NCBI RefSeq assembly: GCF_002295065.1
Contig: NZ_NSGG01000015.1
Location: 62,001-126,000, forward strand
Reading direction: 5' to 3'
DNA: 64,000 bases
Source: Mesorhizobium sp. WSM3859
GTDB lineage: Bacteria; Pseudomonadota; Alphaproteobacteria; Rhizobiales; Rhizobiaceae
Shown here piece by piece: positions 17,368 through 25,395 of the stretch. Below the pieces are notes generated by a model, which saw only the letters and a list, made by a program, of their open reading frames with translations, was not told the origin of the DNA and did no database searches. The stretch's first letter is position 1. Each line of letters starts with the position of its first letter. Position numbers and translations under genes: made by a program.

Positions 17368-18489
17368 TTAGCTCGCAAGCTTGTCGTGGCTGTGCGGCGA
17401 CAGCCGCCGGGTGAAAGCTTCCGTCAATGCCGGCAGGAAACGGATCGCATCGGTGACGATGCCGAGGTGGGCAAAGTCGAAGATCGGGGCATTCGGGTCG
17501 GTGTTGATGGCTACGATCAAATCAGCCCCCTCCACGCCAACCCGATGCTGAATGGCGCCCGAAATCCCGGCCGCTATGTAAAGCTTTGGCCGGATGGTCT
17601 TGCCCGTTTGGCCAATCTGCCGATCGGCCGGCATCCAGCCCTTCTGGACCAGCGGGCGCGAACAGCCATATTCGGCGCCGATTGCGCGCGCTAAATTCGT
17701 CACAAGCTGCAAATTCTCCGCTGAGCCGAGGCCGAGGCCTCCGGCAACCACGATGTCGGCGTAGGCGAGATTTGCCTTTGCCGATTGGCGATCGAGGTTG
17801 AAGCCAAGGACTTTGGTGATGATCTCTTCCTCCGTCATCGACAGCTTGTGCCGGATGACGTGCCCAACCGGTTTATCAGTCCGCGGTGGCATGGCCATGA
17901 CCCTCGGTCGTACGGTGGCCATCTGCGGCCGGTAGTTGAGCGTATAGATCGTGCATAGCAAGGAACCGCCGAAAGTCGGACGGGTCGCGGCGAGCGACCC
18001 GTCGACATCCACATCGAGTTCGGTACAGTCGGCTGTGAGCCCTGTCAGCAAGGTCGTCGCTACTGAGCCGGCGAGGTCCCTGCCGAGCGTGGTCGCACCG
18101 AGAAGCAGGATCTCCGGTTTGTGGGCATTGACCAGATCCGTCATTGCCTTGGTGAAAGGCTCGTTGCGATAGTCAGCAAGCAGCGGTGCCTCGACGAGGT
18201 AGACAAGGTCGGCGCCGTAAGCGAATGCCTCGGCAACGGCATGCTGGGTGGCATCACCCGGCGGTCCGAGCACGATCCCCGCAAGCTGGATGCCAAGCTT
18301 GTCGGCGAGCTTGCGGCCTTCGCCGAGCAGTTCGAAGGAGACGGGATGGACCTCGCCGCGTTCCAGTTCGATGAAAACCCAGACGTGCCGATAGTCCTTA
18401 AAGTGCTCAGGCAATTCCTTCTTGATGCCGCCACGGCCTGCGGCAGGAGGGGCTTCGCGTTTCGCCTTCAACATCTCTCTCCTTGCCAT
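17368..18489 (-). CDS. fixB: Electron-transfer flavoprotein alpha subunit FixB
   Basis: FixB is the FAD-binding ETF-alpha subunit of FixABCX. It has 373 residues. The C-terminal FAD domain shows VVAGGLGLGSAENLQLV, GQTGKTIRPKLYIAAGISGAIQH and the terminal INTDPNAPIFDFAHLGIVTD stretch conserved in ETF-alpha. It pairs with FixA, encoded immediately upstream (4-base spacing), to form the bifurcating flavoprotein. Confidence 0.97.
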   Translation of the reverse strand: MARREMLKAKREAPPAAGRGGIKKELPEHFKDYRHVWVFIELERGEVHPVSFELLGEGRKLADKLGIQLAGIVLGPPGDATQHAVAEAFAYGADLVYLVEAPLLADYRNEPFTKAMTDLVNAHKPEILLLGATTLGRDLAGSVATTLLTGLTADCTELDVDVDGSLAATRPTFGGSLLCTIYTLNYRPQMATVRPRVMAMPPRTDKPVGHVIRHKLSMTEEEIITKVLGFNLDRQSAKANLAYADIVVAGGLGLGSAENLQLVTNLARAIGAEYGCSRPLVQKGWMPADRQIGQTGKTIRPKLYIAAGISGAIQHRVGVEGADLIVAINTDPNAPIFDFAHLGIVTDAIRFLPALTEAFTRRLSPHSHDKLAS

Positions 18490-18493
18490 CCCG

Positions 18494-19345
18494 TCACTGG
18501 CCGCCGTCGAAGGCGAGTTCGTGTTCCAGCGCTGGCTGGCGGGTGAAGATTGCGGCGATCAGTTCGTCAGCGACGCCATGCTGCGTCTTGTCGGTCATGT
18601 CGATCTGCGTCGCCTTTTCCGCCCGCGTGGTAGGGGCGAAAACGCGCTTGACGACCGTCGGCGAGCCGCGCAGGCCGCATTTGGTGAGGTCCTCAATGCC
18701 AGCTTCGGCCGCGCTCCACTTCACGATTTGGCTGCGTGCGGCGCGCAGGGCGTCGTCGAGCGAGCCCCTGCGGATTTCGTTGGTGCCTTCCAGCATTGTG
18801 ATGAGGCAAGGCAGCCTGCTTTTCAGCATCTGCGTACCGCCTTCCGAACGGCGCTTGACGGTGATCTCGCGCGCGTCGAGATCGATAGCGGCGATCTTCG
18901 CCACATAGGTGAACTGCAGGAGGCCGAGGCGCTTGGCGATGCCGGGCCCAACTTGGGCGGTATCGCCGTCAATCGTCTGCTTGCCGGCGAAGACGATGTC
19001 TGGAGCGCCGAAGGTCTCGCCAATTCTCACGATTGCCCGAGAAAGCGCAAAGGAGGTCGCCAGCGTGTCCGAGCCGGCAAAGCAGCGGTCGGTCAAGAGT
19101 ACCGCGCGGTCGGCGCCATAGGTGAGCGCCTTGCGCAGCGCATCTTCTGCCATCGGCGGACCCATGGTAAGCACGGTGACCTCGCCACCATGGGCGCCAC
19201 GCAATCTGAGTGCCTCTTCGAGGGCGAACAGGTCGTAAGGGTTGATGATCGTTGGCACGCCCTGGCGCATGATCGTGTTCGTCACCGGGTGGACACGTAT
19301 CTGCGCGGAATCCGGCACCTGCTTGATACAGATTACAATGTGCAT
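18494..19345 (-). CDS. fixA: Electron-transfer flavoprotein beta subunit FixA
   Basis: FixA is the ETF-beta subunit of FixABCX. Motifs are MHIVICIKQVPDSAQIRV at the N-terminus, NPYDLFALEEALRLR, and FAGKQTIDGDTAQVGPGIAK in the nucleotide-binding region. The ATG at 19345 follows GAGGGAAG and begins the conserved sequence, giving 283 residues; a start nine codons upstream has less support. It is the first gene of fixABCX-nifA behind a sigma54 promoter. Confidence 0.97.
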   Translation of the reverse strand: MHIVICIKQVPDSAQIRVHPVTNTIMRQGVPTIINPYDLFALEEALRLRGAHGGEVTVLTMGPPMAEDALRKALTYGADRAVLLTDRCFAGSDTLATSFALSRAIVRIGETFGAPDIVFAGKQTIDGDTAQVGPGIAKRLGLLQFTYVAKIAAIDLDAREITVKRRSEGGTQMLKSRLPCLITMLEGTNEIRRGSLDDALRAARSQIVKWSAAEAGIEDLTKCGLRGSPTVVKRVFAPTTRAEKATQIDMTDKTQHGVADELIAAIFTRQPALEHELAFDGGQ

Positions 19346-19399
19346 TGCTTCCCTCTCGGCTCTAGTCCGCAAGCCGCCCTGGCGTTCATCTCCTAAGCA

Positions 19400-19415
19400 G
19401 CATCATTCGTGCCAA
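19400..19415 (-). promoter_or_regulatory. sigma54 promoter of fixABCX(-nifA)
   Basis: The minus-strand sequence is TTGGCACGAATGATGC: a perfect -24 and an ATGC -12 with correct spacing, 55 bases from the fixA ATG. TGTCG-rich sequence at 19480-19550 may hold degenerate NifA sites; no exact TGT-N10-ACA was found. Confidence 0.75.
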
Positions 19416-19527
19416 CCGTTCTGCGCTGCTCTGTTCTCTTTGAGATCGGTTTGCTGTCTCCCAAAGGTGCCGTCGTGATGACCGGTTTTGTCGGCTTTTC
19501 GTCATCGTCGTGTCGACTTTGTCGCGC

Positions 19528-21114
19528 TCATTCTGTCCCGAACCGCCTCAGGATCGAATCGAACGGGACAAAGGCGCGGTCCCGAGTGGCGGGTTTGTCC
19601 GGATCGTGCTCTTTGAGCACCTTGAAGACCCGTTGCGTGAGTGGCGAGGATGTCGCGAAATCCTCATAAGCGCGTTCCAACGTCGCACGCGCCCGCGCGG
19701 CGATCACCCCGTCGGGAAGACCGGCGAAATCCTCTTCAGCGAGGTACTGGCCCATGCGCTTCATGATATGGAGCCGCGAGACATTGAGCACCTTCGGATC
19801 ATAAGAGATGCCAAGGACTTCGAAGAACTCCTCCGCAGCCGACAGGCTCTTCAGCCGTGCGAGGATGTCGGTGACATTGATGGCACGGCTTTCAGCAAAA
19901 CAGCTGCGCAGTGCATTTTCCTTGGCCTGAAACGGCGGTCGGGGTTGCATCGTCGCTGGCGAAGACGGGGAAAGGTCACACAGCTTCTTAACGATCCCGG
20001 GCATGACCTCGAGCACCCGGTCGACGTCCTCCTCGCCGTTGTTGCGCGAGAAGGAGAAACGGATTGCGCCGTGTGCCGCGCTATCGGGGATATTCATCGC
20101 CACCAAAACATGGCTCGGCTCCAGCGAACCGGAGGCGCATGCAGAGCCAGAGGAGCAGGCGATGCCCTCGCGATTGAGGAAATGCAGTATGCCCTCACCT
20201 TCGATGTGTCCAAAGGCGATATTTGCAGTGTTCGGCAACCGCGCTCGTAAATCGCCGGCCACGAAGGCGTCTGGGATGCGCTGGAGAAGTTCTTTCTCGA
20301 GGCGGTCTCGCAATGCCTTTACCCGTGTGTTCGCGTCGTCCATGAATTTCAAGGCAAGATCGGCTGCCACGCCGAGGGCGACGATGCCTGGCGTGTTCTG
20401 CGTGCCCGCGCGGCGATTGCCCTCCTGGCTCCCCCCCTTGATCAGCGGACAGAAGTGCACGCCGCGCTTTACATAAAGTGCGCCGACCCCTTTCGGTCCG
20501 TGTAATTTGTGACCGGAGAGAGACAGCATATCGATTGCGGTCGATTTCAAGTCGATCGCAAGCTTGCCCACCGCTTGCACCGCGTCGGTATGGAAAAGGG
20601 CGCCGACGTCTTTGGCTAACTCAGCAAGCTCGACCACCGGGAAGATCGTTCCGGTCTCGTTGTTCGCCCACATGATCGAGACGATCGCCACGCGCGGGGT
20701 GAGGGCGGCCCTATAGGTGTCGAGGTCGAGCCGGCCGTGGCGATCCACCGGAATCCTATGCACCTTGATGCCGCGCGTCTTCCCAAGGTGGGCACAAAGC
20801 GTCAGCACGGCCGAATGCTCGACTGCGGAAGTCACGATCTCAGTGCGCTCAGGCGTCAACTCGAGCGCCGAAAGGATCGCGGCGTTGTCGCTTTCCGTCC
20901 CGCCCGAGGTGAAGGTGATCTCGTCGTCGAACTCCGCGCCGATAAGCGTTTGCACCTGCAGGCGCGCCTTTCTCACCGCCGCCCCGGCGGAAGCGCCAAA
21001 ATCGTGGCTCGACGAAGGGTTGCCGAATTGCTCGGTAAAAAACGGCAGCATTGCTTGAACGACTTCAGGATCGACCCGTGTCGTTGCGTTGTTGTCCAGA
21101 TAAACAGGCCTCAT
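19528..21114 (-). CDS. nifS: NifS cysteine desulfurase fused to NifW
   Basis: One reading frame encodes two nif proteins. Residues ~1-390 from the ATG at 21114 are NifS, the PLP enzyme that mobilises sulfur for nitrogenase clusters. They include VYLDNNATTRVDPEV, TSGGTESDN, the PLP lysine in SGHKLHGPKG and the persulfide loop IACSSGSACASG. Bases 19528-19881 encode a full NifW (ILARLKSLSAAEEFF, YDPKVLNVSRLHIMKRMGQYL, RATLERAYEDF, SSPLTQRVFKVLKEHD), the protein that protects the MoFe protein during maturation. A ~35-residue Pro/Ala-rich linker joins them. Normally these are separate genes. The start follows AGGAGAAGG. Confidence 0.93.
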   Translation of the reverse strand: MRPVYLDNNATTRVDPEVVQAMLPFFTEQFGNPSSSHDFGASAGAAVRKARLQVQTLIGAEFDDEITFTSGGTESDNAAILSALELTPERTEIVTSAVEHSAVLTLCAHLGKTRGIKVHRIPVDRHGRLDLDTYRAALTPRVAIVSIMWANNETGTIFPVVELAELAKDVGALFHTDAVQAVGKLAIDLKSTAIDMLSLSGHKLHGPKGVGALYVKRGVHFCPLIKGGSQEGNRRAGTQNTPGIVALGVAADLALKFMDDANTRVKALRDRLEKELLQRIPDAFVAGDLRARLPNTANIAFGHIEGEGILHFLNREGIACSSGSACASGSLEPSHVLVAMNIPDSAAHGAIRFSFSRNNGEEDVDRVLEVMPGIVKKLCDLSPSSPATMQPRPPFQAKENALRSCFAESRAINVTDILARLKSLSAAEEFFEVLGISYDPKVLNVSRLHIMKRMGQYLAEEDFAGLPDGVIAARARATLERAYEDFATSSPLTQRVFKVLKEHDPDKPATRDRAFVPFDSILRRFGTE

Positions 21115-21367
21115 GGATGTGATCCTTCTCCTGAGGGCAATCACGCAAAGCGCACGCCCGGTCTGTCATGATGATGGCTAGCCGAAGGAGTTGCCGCGGC
21201 CATATTCGGCCCGCGCTTCTTGGGGCCGGCGCGGCCGCTCGCCTCGACTTAATGCGCCAGCCCTGCGCCGGCCTGGGAAGGCGCGGTCTTTAGGCCACGG
21301 CGGGTTTCGGTGCGCTGGGGCGTGGACCGTTTCTCCTTCAGGCCGGGAGGCGTTCTCGAACAGCTAC

Positions 21368-21382
21368 GCATGGACCGTGCCA
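21368..21382 (-). promoter_or_regulatory. sigma54 promoter of nifS-nifW
   Basis: The minus-strand sequence TGGCACGGTCCATGC has a perfect -24 and the same ATGC -12 as the fixA promoter. It lies ~250 bases upstream of the nifS ATG, leaving a long leader in which no gene was recognised. Confidence 0.8.
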
Positions 21383-21428
21383 AACAAGGAGATCATTTCG
21401 AAACAATAAGATGGCTCCAACACTGCTA

Positions 21429-21444
21429 TGTCGCCTGTCCGACA
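21429..21444. promoter_or_regulatory. NifA upstream activator site (TGT-N10-ACA) between nifS and the ABC exporter
   Basis: An exact TGTCGCCTGTCCGACA lies 47 bases upstream of the nifS -24 element and ~220 bases before the divergent exporter promoter. It could serve both, being palindromic in its fixed bases. Confidence 0.75.
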
Positions 21445-21564
21445 TCGGCGGGCATGTTCGACGGTGAACGCCGTTGGATTGGGTGTGAATTCCGCTTCGC
21501 GTGAGGAGCAATCCGTCGGCCGTCCGCCAAGGATGCCCGCGTCACCGATCCGTCGTGTCGGGTT

Positions 21565-21580
21565 TGTCGAGTGCGCGACG
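21565..21580. promoter_or_regulatory. Imperfect NifA site upstream of the ABC exporter
   Basis: TGT-N10-ACG (TGTCGAGTGCGCGACG) lies 87 bases before the -24 element of the exporter. It occupies the place of the nifH activator site in the copied promoter cassette. Confidence 0.5.
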
Positions 21581-21666
21581 CGGCGCTGTCCGCCCCGCTG
21601 CCTGCTGAGCTCTCGTTGTCATTGAAGAATATGCAGAAAATTCTTCTGGGCTTCTTTCTGAGCCTT

Positions 21667-21681
21667 TGGCACGGCTATTGC
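21667..21681 (+). promoter_or_regulatory. sigma54 promoter of the ABC exporter (copied nifH promoter cassette)
   Basis: TGGCACGGCTATTGC is a perfect -24/-12 element. It is followed by a leader (ending GAAGGAAAGAAAGCAAC) and a start ATGTCAGGTC that match those of nifH, so promoter, ribosome-binding site and first codons come from a nifH duplication. Confidence 0.85.
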
Positions 21682-21773
21682 GGTTCACTCCTCGTAAGGC
21701 AGCGCGTGCCCGCGGCCGAATATTCATCTCGCTGGTGACATCGCGATCGATGGAACGAAGGAAAGAAAGCAAC

Positions 21774-23705
21774 ATGTCAGGTCCAGATCGGCTGCCCGCG
21801 TTCCGAGCGATGTTTTCGTCCTCAGGCAGACCTTCCATTTCAGCTTTCTTGAGACCGAGCGTCCTGCTGCGCTCGTACAAAGCCAGGCGTCGTTTCCACA
21901 TCGATCTGCGCGGCGCCGCCTTTTGCGACGTTTTCGCCTTCACCATACGCCACTGGAGCAGGCAGCCGGTCCGGCTCGCAATCATTATGATCGCGGTGCT
22001 TGTCGCAACGCTCCTCGACGTCCTGACGCCGCTCTATTCCGGACGGCTCGTAGACGCGGTCGCCCAAGGAGCGGCAGCCGACACCGTCGTATGGGATGCG
22101 GCTCTTGCCGCCTTTTCAATGTTGATTGCGCTCACACTCGGCGCCGTCGTCATGCGCAACATCGCCTTCATTGCCATCAACGACTTCATTCTGAAGATGA
22201 TGTCCGACATCGCCAGCGACGCGTTCCATCGGGTCCAGCGCTTTTCGACCGATTGGCATGCGAAAACCTTCGCCGGCTCGACAGTGCGCAAGATCACGCG
22301 CGGCATGTGGGCGCTCTGCCTCTTCAATGACACGATCGTTCTCGCGTTGTTTCCCTCGCTCATCATGCTCGTAGGCTCGAGCGTTCTGCTCGGCTGGTAC
22401 TGGCCGATGATGGGGCTGATCATCGCCTGCGGCTCGGTTGGCTATGTGGCGCTGATCATTATCCTGTCGCTCGGCTATGTGGCGCCAGCGGCAAGCCTTG
22501 CCAACAACTGGGATACGAGGCTTGGCGGCTCGCTTGCGGACGCCATCAGCTGTAACGCGGTGGTCAAAGGCTTCGGCGCCGAAGCGCGGGAAGATCATCG
22601 CCTCGCGAAGGTCATCTCCAAGTGGCTGCACCGCACCCGCCGGACTTGGGTGCGCGGGACGATCAGTGCTGCATTCCAGGGGATCATGCTTCTTGCGATG
22701 AGAGCGGCTTTGATCGGCTATGCCTTGTTTATGTGGTCGCGCGGCCAGGCTACCCCAGGCGACATCGCCTTGGTGCTCGCGTCTTTCACCGTCCTGTATG
22801 GCTACTTGCGTGATGTTTCCATGCACGTGCGCAACATCCAGCGCTCTGTAAATGAGATGGAGGAACTGGTCCAGACCTACAGCCAGCCGCCCGACGTAGC
22901 CGATGTTCCGGGCGCCAAGCCGATCCGGATCACGAAGGGTCACATCGATTTTGAGAGCGTCCATTTCCACTACGGCAATCATTGGTCGCCATTCTACAGC
23001 GACTTGTCGATTTCGATTGAGGCCGGCGCACGGGTGGGTCTGGTCGGCCCCTCTGGCTCCGGCAAGACCACCTTCGTCAAGCTCATCCAGCGGCTTTACG
23101 ACCTGGATGCTGGACGAATCTTGATCGATGGGCAGGACATCTCGCGGGTGACGCAGGCCTCGCTGCGCTCGCAGATCGCGATCGTGCAGCAGGAGCCCCT
23201 CCTGTTCCATCGCTCGCTGGCCGAGAACATAGCCTATGGGCGGCCGGGTGCTTCTCGGTCCGACATCGAGCAGGCGGCGCGGCTCGCCAGCGCGCATGAC
23301 TTCATTTCGCGCCTGCCGAACGGCTACGGTACGCTGGTCGGCGAACGCGGCGTGAAGCTTTCAGGCGGCGAGCGCCAGCGTGTAGCGATAGCGCGCGCCT
23401 TCCTCGCCGATGCCCCGATCCTGATTCTGGACGAGGCGACGTCGAGCCTCGACTCGGAATCGGAGGTGCTGATCCAGAAGGCGATGGAGCGGCTCATGGT
23501 CGGGCGCACCACGCTCGTCATTGCGCACCGGCTCTCCACGGTGCGCGAACTTGACCGGCTGCTTGTCTTCGACCGTGGTTGCATCACCGAGCAGGGCGAC
23601 CATGCCACGCTGATCCGTCGCGACGGCATCTACCGCCGCCTGTTCGAACGGCAGGCCTTGGAGCTGACAAAGGGGTGGGATGAGACCAATGTGCAACGCG
23701 GTTGA
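21774..23705 (+). CDS. ABC exporter, fused permease and ATPase (half-transporter)
   Basis: The protein is 643 residues from the ATG at 21774, chosen because it carries the nifH-type ribosome-binding site. An N-terminal extension is followed by a six-helix transmembrane domain (~65-350) and a nucleotide-binding domain. The latter has Walker A GLVGPSGSGKTTFVKL, the Q-loop, signature LSGGERQRVAIARAFL, Walker B ILILDEATSSLDSES and the H-loop IAHRLSTV. It should act as a dimer that exports a lipid, peptide or other small molecule; the substrate is unknown. A NifA-type promoter suggests bacteroid expression. The first residues MSG are a nifH remnant. Confidence 0.88.
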   Translation: MSGPDRLPAFRAMFSSSGRPSISAFLRPSVLLRSYKARRRFHIDLRGAAFCDVFAFTIRHWSRQPVRLAIIMIAVLVATLLDVLTPLYSGRLVDAVAQGAAADTVVWDAALAAFSMLIALTLGAVVMRNIAFIAINDFILKMMSDIASDAFHRVQRFSTDWHAKTFAGSTVRKITRGMWALCLFNDTIVLALFPSLIMLVGSSVLLGWYWPMMGLIIACGSVGYVALIIILSLGYVAPAASLANNWDTRLGGSLADAISCNAVVKGFGAEAREDHRLAKVISKWLHRTRRTWVRGTISAAFQGIMLLAMRAALIGYALFMWSRGQATPGDIALVLASFTVLYGYLRDVSMHVRNIQRSVNEMEELVQTYSQPPDVADVPGAKPIRITKGHIDFESVHFHYGNHWSPFYSDLSISIEAGARVGLVGPSGSGKTTFVKLIQRLYDLDAGRILIDGQDISRVTQASLRSQIAIVQQEPLLFHRSLAENIAYGRPGASRSDIEQAARLASAHDFISRLPNGYGTLVGERGVKLSGGERQRVAIARAFLADAPILILDEATSSLDSESEVLIQKAMERLMVGRTTLVIAHRLSTVRELDRLLVFDRGCITEQGDHATLIRRDGIYRRLFERQALELTKGWDETNVQRG

Positions 23706-23732
23706 ACGCGGCGTGAATTCAGCTTGCCTCCC

Positions 23733-23757
23733 CAGCAATCCTGTCGGGCCATTGCTG
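23733..23757. repeat. Inverted repeat after the ABC exporter
   Basis: CAGCAAT and ATTGCTG (7-base perfect arms) flank an 11-base loop 28 bases after the exporter stop. There is no T-tract, so it is a weak terminator at best and read-through into fdxB-nifQ remains possible. Confidence 0.4.
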
Positions 23758-23959
23758 AAAAGGCGGCCGCAACCTGTCGTCGGACTTTTCGAATCCACGA
23801 CACGCCTGGGGCCGACCTTTCTCCTGCCGTGCTCTCGGGTAAACCGATGAATGGGATGCAGACAATTTTTTATGAGCTTCGTCCTGCGTTCCCGTCGCGG
23901 AGCTTGAGTCTTCCTCCTGAGGCGGCAGCCGCGCAATCATTTAGATTCTGGTTGATGCG

Positions 23960-24111
23960 ATCAATGGAGCGAAGGAAAGCAACGCGTCGCGTCCGCGCCA
24001 GATACGCGTTCTGTGGCATAGAGACTGTCGCCAAAATCGACGCCCTCCCAGCGATCGCTCACCGCCCGCGTCGACATCGGGCACAAGATCTTGAATGTCG
24101 GCTGCGACCCA
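23960..24111 (+). pseudogene. nifH 5' relic with its leader
   Basis: The leader GGAGCGAAGGAAAGCAAC matches that before nifH. It is followed by GCGTCGCGTCCGCGCCAGAT in place of ATGTCAGGTCTGCGTCAGAT, so the start codon is lost. Homology continues with a few indels to GTCGACATCGGGCACAAGAT and GTCGGCTGCGACCC, the counterpart of VDLGQKILIVGCDP in NifH. Only ~42 codons remain, then the sequence jumps to the end of a DUF269 gene. The -24 GG of its promoter region appears to be mutated to CC. Confidence 0.8.
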
Positions 24112-24123
24112 CCGCTTTTATCC

Positions 24124-24216
24124 CGAACTCGAGACGTTCCGGAAAATCGCCGAGGCCGGCACGCCGGCGATGCGGTCACGGCCATCGAAGCGCGTCCCGA
24201 GATGGCGCGGGCGTAA
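24124..24216 (+). pseudogene. 3' end relic of a NifX-associated DUF269 gene
   Basis: Bases ACGGCCATCGAAGCGCGTCC, with flanks reading ETFRKIAEAGT ... DAVTAIEARPEMARA and stop, align with the last ~30 codons of the intact DUF269 gene ending at 62646. The intergenic sequence, ribosome-binding site and following ATG align too. A small deletion breaks the frame. Together with the nifH relic directly upstream it marks an internal deletion of a duplicated nif operon. Confidence 0.8.
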
Positions 24217-24257
24217 GAAAATCGGCTTGCGAGGAAGGGATCATGTAAGAGCTGGAG

Positions 24258-24437
24258 ATGTTGCAGAAGAAGCTCCGCAAGCTGCAGGCGCGCGCCGGAG
24301 ACGCCAAGATGGACTTGCACGACCTTGCCGAGGACCTGGCGGTCAACTGGACCGAGATTAAGGCGGTCGCCTTCGAGATTTTTGCCGAGTTGGATGCGGC
24401 AAAGGAACAACTCGCGGCGTTGGAGAATTCACAATGA
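24258..24437 (+). CDS. DUF683 (CCE_0567-type) NifX-associated small protein
   Basis: This 59-residue helical protein has the family core KKLRKLQARAGDAKMDLHD then LAEDLAVNWTEIKAVAFEIF. The family occurs between the DUF269 gene and fdxB in nif operons and is thought to form a small helical bundle; its role is unknown. The ATG with the good ribosome-binding site (at 24243, after GAAGGGA) is followed at once by TAA. Translation must therefore start at the ATG at 24258 or by re-initiation. The stop overlaps the fdxB ATG (ATGA). The N-terminus is ~5 residues shorter than expected. Confidence 0.75.
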   Translation: MLQKKLRKLQARAGDAKMDLHDLAEDLAVNWTEIKAVAFEIFAELDAAKEQLAALENSQ

Positions 24438-24745
24438 CGGGCGTCACCCGCGACGGCTCTCCCTGGACGCCGCACTATCTGACGGCGATCGATGGCGCGA
24501 CCTGCATCGGGTGCGGCCGCTGCTTCAAGGTCTGCTCGCGCGAGGTCATGCACCTTCATGGCGTCGATGACGCAGGCGAAATCCTCGGCATCTGCGCGGG
24601 CGACGATGACGATTTCGACGGCGAGCTCAACCGCATGGTCATGGTTGTCGACCATGCCGGCCGCTGCATCGGCTGCGGCGCCTGCGGTCGCGTCTGCCCG
24701 AAGAACTGCCAGACCCACCTTGCGGCCGACAAGCTTGCTGCATGA
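24434..24745 (+). CDS. fdxB: Nif-specific ferredoxin III FdxB
   Basis: This 2[4Fe-4S] ferredoxin of the nif operon, 103 residues, has clusters at CIGCGRCFKVCSREV and CIGCGACGRVCPKNC, separated by the acidic insert AGDDDDFDGELN typical of FdxB. It likely donates electrons in cofactor synthesis or to nitrogenase. Start and stop overlap the neighbouring genes by four bases (ATGA) on both sides, so DUF683-fdxB-nifQ are translationally coupled. Confidence 0.95.
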   Translation: MTGVTRDGSPWTPHYLTAIDGATCIGCGRCFKVCSREVMHLHGVDDAGEILGICAGDDDDFDGELNRMVMVVDHAGRCIGCGACGRVCPKNCQTHLAADKLAA

Positions 24746-25395
24746 GCTGGGGACAAGACCAGGAGAACGGCGCCACATTCGCCGATCACCGTCGTTGTTT
24801 CAGTACAAGCCAATGGCCGCCGACAGACCTGGGGGCGGCGTTCGACCGGCATGCGCTTGCCTGTGTTGCCTACCTCGCGTTCGAGGAGGTGGTCGCCGGC
24901 AAGGCGACCGCGACCGAAGCAACCGGCCTTTCGCGTGCCGACCTGCGAGATGTCATGACACGCTATTTCCCGGCTGTGCCCGTCAACGCCTTCGCGCTGG
25001 AAAAGCTGACCGATCCTGAGCCGGATATGGAGGAAGAGCTTCTGCGCGGCCTGCTCATTGGGCATGCCAGGCCAGGCGATCCGGTGAGCACCCTCTTCGC
25101 CAAGATCATCGCCAGGCGTAGTTTGCGCAATCACCATCTGTGGCAGGACCTTGGCCTTTTCAATCGGGCCGAACTCAGCCGCTTGATCGCCAGGCATTTC
25201 CCGGCGCTGGCGGCCGGCAACACCAAAAACATGAAATGGAAGAAGTTTTTCTATCGTAAGCTCTGCGAGGCCGAAGGCTTTTCGCTATGCACCGCGCCCA
25301 GTTGTCAGGAATGCCCCGATTTCGAAAGCTGTTTTGGCCCGGAGGAAGGCGAAAGCCACTTGGCACGGATCAAGAACGGGTTCGCTTTGGATTAA
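24742..25395 (+). CDS. nifQ: Molybdenum-donor protein NifQ
   Basis: NifQ carries a Mo-Fe-S cluster and hands molybdenum to NifEN/NifH for FeMo-co assembly. The 217-residue protein ends with the diagnostic Cys-x4-Cys-x2-Cys-x5-Cys in CTAPSCQECPDFESC, preceded by KNMKWKKFFYRKLCEAEGF. Length and motif are normal. It converges with rpoN; the two stop codons share a TTAA palindrome, leaving no spacer. Confidence 0.95.
   Translation: MSWGQDQENGATFADHRRCFSTSQWPPTDLGAAFDRHALACVAYLAFEEVVAGKATATEATGLSRADLRDVMTRYFPAVPVNAFALEKLTDPEPDMEEELLRGLLIGHARPGDPVSTLFAKIIARRSLRNHHLWQDLGLFNRAELSRLIARHFPALAAGNTKNMKWKKFFYRKLCEAEGFSLCTAPSCQECPDFESCFGPEEGESHLARIKNGFALD

Noticed and set aside
18422..19396. Plus-strand frame of 324 codons
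   Set aside because: Antisense to fixA and the end of fixB; no motif.
19480..19550. NifA site for fixA
   Set aside because: The TGTCG-rich stretch has no exact or one-mismatch TGT-N10-ACA, so it is not listed as a site.
22116..23297. Minus-strand frame of 393 codons
   Set aside because: Antisense to the ABC exporter, whose motifs are unambiguous.
23724..24248. Plus-strand frame of 174 codons before DUF683
   Set aside because: Composition is Arg-rich and unlike a protein. The region is explained by the nifH and DUF269 relics read out of frame.
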